14,076 nt of DNA from Desulfobacterales bacterium (GTDB lineage Bacteria > Desulfobacterota > Desulfobacteria > Desulfobacterales > Desulfobacteraceae): NCBI GenBank assembly GCA_022361315.1, contig JAKSBB010001206.1, positions 1 to 14,076 of the forward strand, written 5' to 3'. Positions 1 to 5,828 of this stretch are shown piece after piece. The notes under the pieces were generated by a model that saw only the letters and a program-made list of their open reading frames with translations, made no database searches and had not been told where the DNA came from. Numbering within the stretch: position 1 is the stretch's first letter; each line of letters starts with the position of its first letter. The position numbers and the translations under genes were made by a program.

Positions 1-20
1 AAGTTGACAAAAGTTGACAT
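1..20 (+). repeat. Tandem 10-base direct repeat containing TTGACA
   Basis: Two copies of AAGTTGACA start ten bases apart (1-9 and 11-19), directly in front of the first gene. Each holds a perfect sigma-70 -35 hexamer (4-9 and 14-19). One-turn spacing fits a tandem operator or overlapping -35 elements for the XRE gene. No good -10 follows at 17 bases, and the left window edge may cut a longer array. Confidence 0.4.
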
Positions 21-1187
21 ATGCTTTATTGCTTTTGTATGGACGCGAAAAAAAATAAAACCTTAAATATCGATAAGATAAACACACGCCTTGAAGTACT
101 TGGAATGTCCCAGACTGATCTAGCAGATGTCCTTGATGTTTCCAGGCAGAGTGTCACAAACTGGCTTCAGGGAAAAAAGTTTCCCCGACCAGCTGCTCTT
201 TTAAAGATGGGTAAGACCTTGGGGCTTGCGTTTAACGAAATCGTTATAAAAAAAGATACCTCCCTGGATCCAGTGGTTGCTTTCCGTAAGAAAGGCAGCC
301 ATAAAATATCTGCTGAATATGTAGAAGATGCCAAGGATAAGGGATATCTTCTGGAGCACCTGACACCTTATCTGCCATACGACAACCTGTCGGCGCCTCC
401 TGCTTTAATCTCCCCCGGCCTTGATTATGAATATATCCAGGCAGCCGCCGCAGAAACCAGAAAACATCTTGTGGCGCAGAAAGGCCAAAAGATCGAATTT
501 CAAGATCTTATCAACTTTTTCAACACGCATCATGCTGTTCTTATTCCGGTATTCTGGGGAAATAAGTCCAATCATGAGAATGCCCTCCACATTTATCTGC
601 CCAGATCAAGGACCACCTGGATTTATTTGAACCTCGATAGCAAAGTTCATGATTTCAAATTCTGGATGGCCCATGAACTAGGGCATGTCAAAGCCCCTGA
701 ACTTCAGTCTGAAGAGGCGGAAGACTTTGCTGATCAATTCGCCGGTGCCCTTCTTTTCAGCAAGGCAATGGCAGAAAAGGAATACAAGTTCATCAATACA
801 CTTTCAACAAAGAAAGAGAAACTGGCCAGAATCCGAGAAAAAGCTGAGGCGTTGACCATTTCACCCCTGACCGTTTATTATGAAATCAACCGCTATGCAG
901 CCCATAGCCGCCAACCAGAATTAGACTTTGAAAAGAAGGCCGATATCTTCAAAGTGAATACCGCATTCTGCAATCAGTACAAAAATGTTGCCGATCACCT
1001 CTTTGATACCCTCCCTCCTACTGCTGAGGAATACATCAGGGTGTCACAGGATTATTTCAACAGTCCATTTTTCCGGGCCCTTAAGAAGCTAATAATTGAA
1101 AAGGAGAGATCCGTCGGTTTCCTTCAGAACATACTGAATATTCCGGTTCTCGATGCCCGCGTTCTGTATCAAAGCCTGATTTCATGA
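21..1187 (+). CDS. XRE-family HTH / ImmA-IrrE zinc metallopeptidase
   Basis: This protein joins an N-terminal helix-turn-helix (about residues 20-70, with the SQTDLADVLDVSRQSVTNWL recognition region) to an ImmA/IrrE (COG2856-like) metallopeptidase domain. The zinc motif HELGH lies at residues 218-222 and is followed by an acidic stretch (231-238) that should supply the third ligand. In this family the peptidase typically cleaves a repressor or acts as the antitoxin/regulator of a neighbouring toxin. The ATG at 39 (sequence MDAKKNK) is a plausible alternative start, because the ATG at 21 touches the TTGACA repeats and has no Shine-Dalgarno. It overlaps the next gene by four bases (ATGA), suggesting translational coupling with the PIN-like protein. 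Base composition is more A/T-rich than the rest of the window, consistent with horizontal transfer. Family assignment is firm; the substrate is unknown. Confidence 0.88.
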   Translation: MLYCFCMDAKKNKTLNIDKINTRLEVLGMSQTDLADVLDVSRQSVTNWLQGKKFPRPAALLKMGKTLGLAFNEIVIKKDTSLDPVVAFRKKGSHKISAEYVEDAKDKGYLLEHLTPYLPYDNLSAPPALISPGLDYEYIQAAAAETRKHLVAQKGQKIEFQDLINFFNTHHAVLIPVFWGNKSNHENALHIYLPRSRTTWIYLNLDSKVHDFKFWMAHELGHVKAPELQSEEAEDFADQFAGALLFSKAMAEKEYKFINTLSTKKEKLARIREKAEALTISPLTVYYEINRYAAHSRQPELDFEKKADIFKVNTAFCNQYKNVADHLFDTLPPTAEEYIRVSQDYFNSPFFRALKKLIIEKERSVGFLQNILNIPVLDARVLYQSLIS

Positions 1188-1744
1188 GAGCCAATATCAT
1201 TGTAGATACCTGCTCTTACTTCAGACTCGCCCAGAGTATTCATCCCTTGCTCAAACGGCCTTTCTGCGAAGAAAAACATGTCCTCGGAGTCATCAGGGAG
1301 CTTGATGAGGAATACTATAAAAATCAAACGTTGAGGCATAAATTTTTCTGGGTCAATGAAACTGAATATCTGGAGAATCGGAAAAGATGCTTTGCCCTGA
1401 CCCATGAACAGAAGTCTGATATCAATAATTCTTTCTATTATCTGAGGGACACCGCCAGGGAAGAAGGATACGGTGTGTCAAAGGTTGATTTAAGGGCTAT
1501 TTCATTCGCCGAAGCCCTTTCAATCCCATTGGTAACCGATGATACTGATATGCTCCTTCTCGCTCAAGAATATGATATAAAAACGTTCACCTCCCTTGAA
1601 ATCATGAAACTCATTTATGACTGTGGTGCTATAGACATGAATCTGGTCCGGTCTGTTGCTAATTACTGGGTCCATTTGGCCGATACTCCTGCCTCATTCG
1701 GTAAAAGCTATCAGGATCTATTTAAAGAGGCGGCCCCCCGGTAA
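1184..1744 (+). CDS. PIN-like (DUF4411-type) putative ribonuclease/toxin
   Basis: A 186-residue protein with the layout of a PIN-fold nuclease: an N-terminal hydrophobic strand ending in Asp8 (IIVDTCSYF), Glu39 in the next helix, Asp102 (KVDLRAISFAEA), and a C-terminal strand with LVTDDTDM (Asp119/120/122). These acidic residues match the metal-binding set of PIN RNases. The ATG sits inside the stop of the preceding XRE/ImmA gene (ATGA overlap), so the two are almost certainly co-translated. PIN-like proteins downstream of HTH-ImmA proteins recur in accessory regions and have been proposed as toxin-antitoxin pairs, with the PIN protein as RNA-cleaving toxin. That role is inferred here. No terminator is evident in the 163 bases that follow. 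Confidence 0.75.
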   Translation: MRANIIVDTCSYFRLAQSIHPLLKRPFCEEKHVLGVIRELDEEYYKNQTLRHKFFWVNETEYLENRKRCFALTHEQKSDINNSFYYLRDTAREEGYGVSKVDLRAISFAEALSIPLVTDDTDMLLLAQEYDIKTFTSLEIMKLIYDCGAIDMNLVRSVANYWVHLADTPASFGKSYQDLFKEAAPR

Positions 1745-1907
1745 GACCCCTTTGTATCATTTAAATCTTCCTTAGTTCATCCTGCAATGGTAAGTCAGTG
1801 TTCGGAACCTCATTGCTTTGGGTTTGAATACCAAAGGTCATTATGAGACAATACCACATCGGTCATCAGGTAAGGATCGTGGACATATTTACCGGAAGAA
1901 GGTAACC

Positions 1908-2525
1908 ATGACAGATCAGGCGGACAGGTTGGGAAAAACGAAACCGGATGGCGAAGCACCTCGGGTGGAGTTCCAAGATCTGTATAAGTCCATGCGGCCG
2001 AAGGTTTTCAATTACCTGAGCAGAATCGTCGGCCATGACGAGGCAGAGGATCTTACCCAGGAGGTATTCGACAAGGTCAGCCGGAATCTGAAGGGGTTCA
2101 GGGGGAAGTCAAAGCCGTCCACCTGGGTATACCGGATTGCCACCCATACCGCCATTGACAGGCTGAGATCCGTTTCCCGGAAATCGGCGCCTCCCCTCTC
2201 AGAAATTAAGGATTTTCAGCCGGCAGATGCTTCAATTCTATCACAGCCCCCCGCACCGGACGAAATGGTTGTTTCCCGGGAGATGAACGCGTGTATCAAT
2301 GAGTTTATCGATGCGCTCCCCCTGAATTACAAAACCATTCTGATACTCAGTGAACTGGAAGGATTTACCACCAGGGAACTGGCCGATGCCTTGGATATAT
2401 CCGCGGCCAATGCAAAGGTACGTCTCCACCGGGCTAGGGCAGCCCTTAAAAAAGCACTGGAGAGCGGCTGCGATTTTTATTACAACGATAATAATGCTCT
2501 GGCCTGCGACCGCAAGCAAAGCTAA
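1908..2525 (+). CDS. ECF-type RNA polymerase sigma factor with two-Cys C-terminal tail
   Basis: A 205-residue sigma-70 family protein of ECF architecture. Sigma region 2 spans about residues 24-90 (EAEDLTQEVFDKV, then STWVYRIATHTAIDRLR) and region 4 about 130-184 (LPLNYKTILILSELEGFTTR, then an HTH reading ALDISAANAKVRLHRARAAL). Region 3 is absent, as expected for ECF factors. The ATG at 1908 is chosen because GAAGAAGG lies just upstream; the frame stays open to a TTG at 1818, but that part lacks domain character. The tail carries Cys188 and Cys200 (GCDFYYNDNNALACDRK), which could bind metal or sense thiol state; that is inference. No recognisable anti-sigma factor is adjacent. The next gene in the same direction encodes a Cys-rich DGC protein. 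A GGAACC hexamer at 1804-1809 resembles an ECF -35, but no matching -10 was found. Confidence 0.88.
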   Translation: MTDQADRLGKTKPDGEAPRVEFQDLYKSMRPKVFNYLSRIVGHDEAEDLTQEVFDKVSRNLKGFRGKSKPSTWVYRIATHTAIDRLRSVSRKSAPPLSEIKDFQPADASILSQPPAPDEMVVSREMNACINEFIDALPLNYKTILILSELEGFTTRELADALDISAANAKVRLHRARAALKKALESGCDFYYNDNNALACDRKQS

Positions 2526-2581
2526 GCATACCTCACACCCGTAACCACCAACTCGTCGTTTAAAAAAATATTAAATTCCCC

Positions 2582-2606
2582 GTAACCTTTTTGGTCCCAA
2601 CCCGTC
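2582..2606 (+). promoter_or_regulatory. Candidate ECF-sigma promoter of the DGC/Fe-S gene pair
   Basis: GTAACCTTTTT (2582-2592) followed, 16 bases after the AAC, by CGTC (2603-2606) matches the general ECF pattern of an AAC-type -35 with a T-run and a CGTC/CGTA -10. It lies between the ECF sigma gene and the DGC gene and would start transcription about 55 bases before the latter. One short-motif match is weak evidence, so this remains a candidate. Confidence 0.35.
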
Positions 2607-2668
2607 TGACAGGATAGAAAAGGGAAGGTCCCTTTGTTGCTGAAACTGATAATCAAAGGAGAATGACG

Positions 2669-3214
2669 ATGAATCCTGTATCCGACCAAAAGACGATCCG
2701 GATGAATACCACCCGGGGCGTCTGCCCCATAGGCGAGACCACCGGTAAGGCGAACATAAATGATGCTAAAATTCCGGTCCTGTCCTGCGAAGGGGCCTGC
2801 ATCCGAGGAGAGATTGCCCGTTTGGCTGCCAATATGATCTCCCGAGAGGCGGAATTCGGCCGGGCCTGCCACGGAGAACTGATCACCGTGCCGGACTCCG
2901 CCATTGCCCGCTGGATCACATCTGCGGAAAAGGTCGTTCTGATCGACGGGTGTTTCCTCCGTTGCCACGGCCGTATCATTGAGAATATCATCGACGGGGA
3001 CCGTCTGGTTCAATTTGATGCCCTCTCCCATTACAACAGGTACACCGATGTTTTTGACTACGAGGATGTGCCGGAAGCAGAGCGGATAGAAACGGCCCGA
3101 TCCGTGGCCGACTGGGTTTTGACTAACCTGCGGACGCCACAATCTGATGCCGGGATAAAAAGTGTACCGTGCAGTAGTTGTTGCGGCGATTCATCCGGTC
3201 AGGCAGGGGGATGA
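2669..3214 (+). CDS. DGC-domain, cysteine-rich putative zinc-binding protein
   Basis: A 181-residue protein of the DGC (putative zinc-binding) family. The signature Asp-Gly-Cys lies at residues 93-95 in VVLIDGCFLRCHGRII, and the family-typical N-terminal element appears as SCEGACIRGEIARLAAN (Cys40, Cys44). Further cysteines are Cys19, Cys67, Cys99 and a C-terminal CSSCC (168, 171, 172), enough to bind metal or metalloid. No catalytic activity is established for the family. The ATG at 2669 has AGGAG seven bases upstream; the in-frame ATG at 2663 is too close to it. The gene ends one base before the start of the Fe-S gene, so the two form an operon. Position next to arsR-arsM suggests a role in arsenic or thiol-reactive metal handling, which is inference. 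Confidence 0.78.
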   Translation: MNPVSDQKTIRMNTTRGVCPIGETTGKANINDAKIPVLSCEGACIRGEIARLAANMISREAEFGRACHGELITVPDSAIARWITSAEKVVLIDGCFLRCHGRIIENIIDGDRLVQFDALSHYNRYTDVFDYEDVPEAERIETARSVADWVLTNLRTPQSDAGIKSVPCSSCCGDSSGQAGG

Positions 3215-3215
3215 T

Positions 3216-3746
3216 ATGGCCCTGCTGGAAACCTATACAAGGGAAATCTTCCGGTCCAAATGCATGCCGGGTGCGGAAGGGGTTCACTGCCACGCCAGTC
3301 TCGGCAGTGATATCCGAGAGGTATTGCCCTACCTGAATACCGAACTGGGGGGTACCGCCTTCACCCGGGAACCGCCGTCTGTCACCTTTCAGGTCCATGG
3401 AAAGCTGATCACCATTCATGCGGATAAAATCGCCGTTAATGCACTTAAGGATGAGCGTGAGGCCGATAAAATTCTGAACTGGCTAAAAGAGACAATCAAC
3501 GAGACCTGGGAGCGGCGGGATGAAATCATCCCCAGCTACGAGACCGCAGCCAGGCCTGTGCTATTTGAGATCTTGAAACTGCTGCCTAAAACCAATTGCA
3601 GGGAGTGCGGGGAAAAGACCTGCATGGTCTTTGCCGCACGGGTGACGGAAGGGGTGAAAGATGAGAGCGGCTGTCCTGGTCTGACAGAGGAAAACACGGA
3701 GGCATTGAAGCGGTATCTGGCTGGATTCAGTTTTGACGAATTATAG
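3216..3746 (+). CDS. Fe4-domain 4Fe-4S binding protein
   Basis: A 176-residue protein. Its C-terminal part holds a perfect CX2CX4CX16C set (Cys128, 131, 136, 153 in TNCRECGEKTCMVFAAR then SGCPGL), the Fe4 4Fe-4S motif found in the corrinoid iron-sulfur protein and RnfB. The N-terminal 120 residues contain Cys16 and Cys25 and a TFQVHGKLITIHADKIAVNA segment that I do not assign to a characterised domain. The start is the ATG at 3216, one base after the upstream stop and behind CAGGGGG; a longer frame from GTG 3162 overlaps the DGC gene and is less likely. No partner flavin or corrinoid enzyme is present, so electron transfer or metal sensing are both open. The unit ends at a strong terminator 33 bases downstream. 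Confidence 0.78.
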   Translation: MALLETYTREIFRSKCMPGAEGVHCHASLGSDIREVLPYLNTELGGTAFTREPPSVTFQVHGKLITIHADKIAVNALKDEREADKILNWLKETINETWERRDEIIPSYETAARPVLFEILKLLPKTNCRECGEKTCMVFAARVTEGVKDESGCPGLTEENTEALKRYLAGFSFDEL

Positions 3747-3778
3747 GCCAAAGGATGCGGAACTGTGAGTGCCGATTA

Positions 3779-3815
3779 AAAACTCCGGATCATTTCACAT
3801 GGGTCCGGAGTTTTA
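3779..3815 (+). terminator. Rho-independent terminator after the DGC/Fe-S operon
   Basis: An 11-base-pair perfect stem, AAAACTCCGGA (3779-3789) with TCCGGAGTTTT (3804-3814), and a 14-base loop. The 3' arm ends in four T residues, and the 5' arm starts in A residues, so it could also work on the opposite strand. It separates the Fe-S gene from the arsR promoter. Confidence 0.8.
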
Positions 3816-3835
3816 ACCTGTCGGTAAAAAATAAG

Positions 3836-3864
3836 TTGACATGTGCATGTGTGTGCATTAAAGT
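3836..3864 (+). promoter_or_regulatory. arsR promoter (sigma-70 type)
   Basis: A perfect -35 TTGACA (3836-3841), a 17-base spacer and a -10-like TAAAGT (3859-3864, four of six consensus bases). The operator candidate occupies the spacer, so a bound ArsR would block RNA polymerase. The predicted transcription start (about 3871) is right at the arsR ATG (3872). Confidence 0.65.
3841..3857. promoter_or_regulatory. Candidate ArsR operator, site 1
   Basis: ATGTGCATGTGTGTGCA lies between the -35 and -10 of the arsR promoter. It contains two TGTGCA half-sites in direct orientation exactly ten bases apart and matches site 2 before arsM at 16 of 17 positions. Recurrence in front of both genes and placement in the promoter spacer support an operator for the adjacent ArsR. 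Confidence 0.65.
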
Positions 3865-3871
3865 CTGAATC

Positions 3872-4228
3872 ATGGAAATGCTCTATACAAAAAAACAGCT
3901 TGAGATCGCCAACCAACTGGTGGGCGCCATGGATTCAAAGTTCTTTAAATCCCTGAGCGAGCCTGTCCGGGTGGATATCATGCGGTTTCTCCTGCTCAAC
4001 GGGCAATCCGATATTGCCACCATCGCGGAGAATATGCCCCAGGACAGGTCCGTGATTTCCCGCCACCTGACCCTGATGCAGGATGTGGGGATTCTCACCG
4101 GACGCAAAGAGGGACGCCACATGGTATATATGCTCAATGCCGATCATTTCCTGGAACGGTTCAGATCCCTGACCGCATTGCTTGAAACCTGCGTGAAGGA
4201 GTGCGGGCCGCTGTGCTGTAAGTCATAG
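3872..4228 (+). CDS. arsR: ArsR-family metalloregulator with C-terminal cysteine site
   Basis: A 118-residue winged-helix repressor of the ArsR/SmtB type: FFKSLSEPVRVDIMRFLLL opens the fold (residues 24-42), the recognition helix is in NMPQDRSVISRHLTLMQDVG (54-73), and the wing is TGRKEGRHMVYML. The classical ELCVCDL arsenic site of the plasmid R773 protein is missing. Instead the C-terminus has Cys107, 111, 115 and 116 (CVKECGPLCC), so arsenite is probably sensed there, as in other ArsR proteins with relocated sites. No Shine-Dalgarno precedes the ATG at 3872 and the predicted transcript starts beside it, suggesting a leaderless mRNA. An internal ATG at 3929 with GGTGG upstream is the alternative start, but it would drop the N-terminal helix. 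It likely represses itself and arsM through the paired operators. Confidence 0.88.
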   Translation: MEMLYTKKQLEIANQLVGAMDSKFFKSLSEPVRVDIMRFLLLNGQSDIATIAENMPQDRSVISRHLTLMQDVGILTGRKEGRHMVYMLNADHFLERFRSLTALLETCVKECGPLCCKS

Positions 4229-4249
4229 GGCAAAAAAATTTAAAACAGT

Positions 4250-4266
4250 ATGTGCATTTGTGTGCA
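4250..4266. promoter_or_regulatory. Candidate ArsR operator, site 2 (before arsM)
   Basis: ATGTGCATTTGTGTGCA differs from site 1 by one base and keeps the ten-base spacing of the two TGTGCA half-sites. It sits in the 62-base arsR-arsM gap, 24 bases before the arsM ATG. I see no convincing sigma-70 promoter here, so it may control a weak internal promoter or act as a roadblock to read-through from arsR. Confidence 0.6.
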
Positions 4267-4290
4267 CAAAAACTTGTAAGAGAGGGCGAC

Positions 4291-5097
4291 ATGGAAAACA
4301 ATGAAACCATAAGAGAACGTGTCAGACGGGATTACGGAGTTATCGCTTCCGCTGGGAAGGGAGATAAAAACGGGGACGAAAAGGAAAGCTGCGGCTGCGG
4401 GTGTGGCAATACCGGACTGGATGCCGGAGCAATCTCGAAACTCGTGGGATATTCGGATCAGGATCTGGAGGCTGTACCCGAAGGGGCGAACCTCGGTCTG
4501 GGGTGCGGCAGTCCGGCAGCACTGGCCGGTATAAAGGCAGGAGAAACAGTTGTGGATTTGGGATCCGGGGCTGGTTTCGATTGTTTTCTGGCGGCAGAAA
4601 AGGTGGGGCCGGAGGGCCGGGTTATCGGGGTGGACATGACCCCGGAGATGATCTCCCGGGCCAGGCGGAACAAGGAAAAGACAGGCGCGGACAACGTCAA
4701 TTTCCGTCTGGGTGAGATCGAGCATCTGCCGGTGGGGGATAACACGTCGGACCTTATTATCTCCAATTGCGTGATCAACCTGAGTCCGGAGAAGGCATCC
4801 GTATTCAGTGAAGCCTTCCGGGTCCTCAGGCCCGGCGGACGGATCGCCATCTCCGATATTCTGGCCCTCAAACCCCTGCCGGAAAAACTGGCGGAAGATC
4901 TGGCCATGATTTCCTCCTGCATCGGCGGGGCCGCCACCGTGGCGGATACGGAAGCCCTGCTGGCATCTGCCGGATTCAGTGATATCCGGATTACCACACG
5001 ACCGGTAAGTGCCGAGCTGGCCGATACCCTTGTTCCGGGATGTGGGGCCGAGGCCTACGTGGCACCAGCGGATATCACCGCAGTGAAAGCGGAATAA
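4291..5097 (+). CDS. arsM: Arsenite S-adenosylmethionine methyltransferase ArsM
   Basis: A 268-residue class I methyltransferase that transfers methyl groups from SAM to trivalent arsenic in the cytoplasm. The SAM-binding motif is VVDLGSGAGFDCFLA (about residues 87-101) followed by the acidic VIGVDMTPEM. The three cysteines known in ArsM/AS3MT to hold As(III) are present: Cys72 (GLGCGSP), Cys160 (SNCVINLSP) and Cys210 (SSCIGGA). An N-terminal CGCGC cluster (Cys34, 36, 38) is typical of bacterial ArsM and may help deliver arsenic. The start is the ATG at 4291 behind AGAGAGGG; the frame is open to a GTG at 4252, but that codon lies inside the operator. It follows arsR in the same direction, with a rhodanese gene 44 bases downstream. 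Intact motifs and usual length argue for an active enzyme. Confidence 0.95.
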   Translation: MENNETIRERVRRDYGVIASAGKGDKNGDEKESCGCGCGNTGLDAGAISKLVGYSDQDLEAVPEGANLGLGCGSPAALAGIKAGETVVDLGSGAGFDCFLAAEKVGPEGRVIGVDMTPEMISRARRNKEKTGADNVNFRLGEIEHLPVGDNTSDLIISNCVINLSPEKASVFSEAFRVLRPGGRIAISDILALKPLPEKLAEDLAMISSCIGGAATVADTEALLASAGFSDIRITTRPVSAELADTLVPGCGAEAYVAPADITAVKAE

Positions 5098-5141
5098 CAG
5101 CCAGGACGTCTATTAACTTGTTTTGAAATCAGGGAGTAAAC

Positions 5142-5663
5142 ATGAAACGAATTGTCATCATAGAGCGTATTACCAACACTTTTGACCTGGGATATTTCAG
5201 GGAGGTTTTCTTCCGGGCCCTGAAAAAAGAAATGGAAATGGGGCCGAAGGAGTTTATCTCCAAGCTGTTCCGGGCCAGGGGATTTGCCCTGCTCACACCG
5301 CCAAATTACGAGACCTTGGAGCGGAAATCAACCGATCTGCTCACCGTTGACCTGAGGGAAAAGCATCAGTTTGATGCCGGCCACCTCCCCGGCGCGGTTT
5401 CCCATCCATTTGATGATTTTCTAGGTGCAGTCCTCATGGAAGGAGGCTATCGGGAAAGCCAATCCTCACCTGTGGTGCTGGTCTGCGATACCGGGCATAT
5501 GAGCCGGGTGGCCGCAGGTATTCTGTGGGAAGCGGGATTTAAGAAGGTATACAGCATCAACCGGGGAATGCGGCGGATGAACCGTTGGGAGCGGATCAAA
5601 ATGCGTCACAACCGGTCAAAGGGGTTTCGGTGTTCGGTTTGCATCGAGATTTTCAGGGTCTGA
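5142..5663 (+). CDS. Rhodanese-domain protein linked to arsM
   Basis: A 173-residue protein with one rhodanese (sulfurtransferase) domain over about residues 55-150. The landmarks are LLTVDLREKHQFDAGHLPGA and the active-site loop CDTGHMS, with catalytic Cys115 that would carry a persulfide. About 50 residues (LGYFREVFFRALKKEMEMGP) precede the domain and have no clear assignment. The C-terminus ends with a basic stretch and a CSVC pair (164-167). The ATG has AGGGAG nine bases upstream. It probably shares a transcript with arsM. A sulfurtransferase beside ArsM could protect thiols or touch on thioarsenic chemistry in a sulfidic cell, but that link is speculative. No signal peptide is seen, so it should be cytoplasmic. 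Confidence 0.85.
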   Translation: MKRIVIIERITNTFDLGYFREVFFRALKKEMEMGPKEFISKLFRARGFALLTPPNYETLERKSTDLLTVDLREKHQFDAGHLPGAVSHPFDDFLGAVLMEGGYRESQSSPVVLVCDTGHMSRVAAGILWEAGFKKVYSINRGMRRMNRWERIKMRHNRSKGFRCSVCIEIFRV

Positions 5664-5828
5664 CAACCCTTGGTTTTGCCTGTCCGGATGCCATAAATTA
5701 GTTTTTGTGTTTATCCCCGTTTTCATGTAACGTGTTGATATCAAACCCGGTAACATTGGCAGAAGTCTTAATTGGCGGGGATTTCCTTTTTGGTGAGCAT
5801 CTTCAACGCATATACAGAAAAAGAAGGA

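Noticed and set aside
1..20. CRISPR or iteron array at the left edge
   Set aside because: Only two nine-base units are visible, with no spacers; this is too little to support an array.
1804..1827. Autoregulatory ECF promoter before the sigma gene
   Set aside because: GGAACC is a good -35, but no CGTC or TCTGA-like -10 occurs at a proper distance.
1818..1907. TTG start extending the sigma factor by 30 residues
   Set aside because: The ATG at 1908 has a good Shine-Dalgarno and the extension is unrelated to sigma domains.
2619..2635. AAAGGGA/TCCCTTT hairpin as terminator of the sigma gene
   Set aside because: The stem is seven pairs and is not followed by a T-run; it may just be part of the DGC leader.
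3162..3215. GTG start extending the Fe-S protein
   Set aside because: It would overlap the DGC gene by 50 bases, while the ATG at 3216 has a G-rich ribosome site and the one-base operon spacing.
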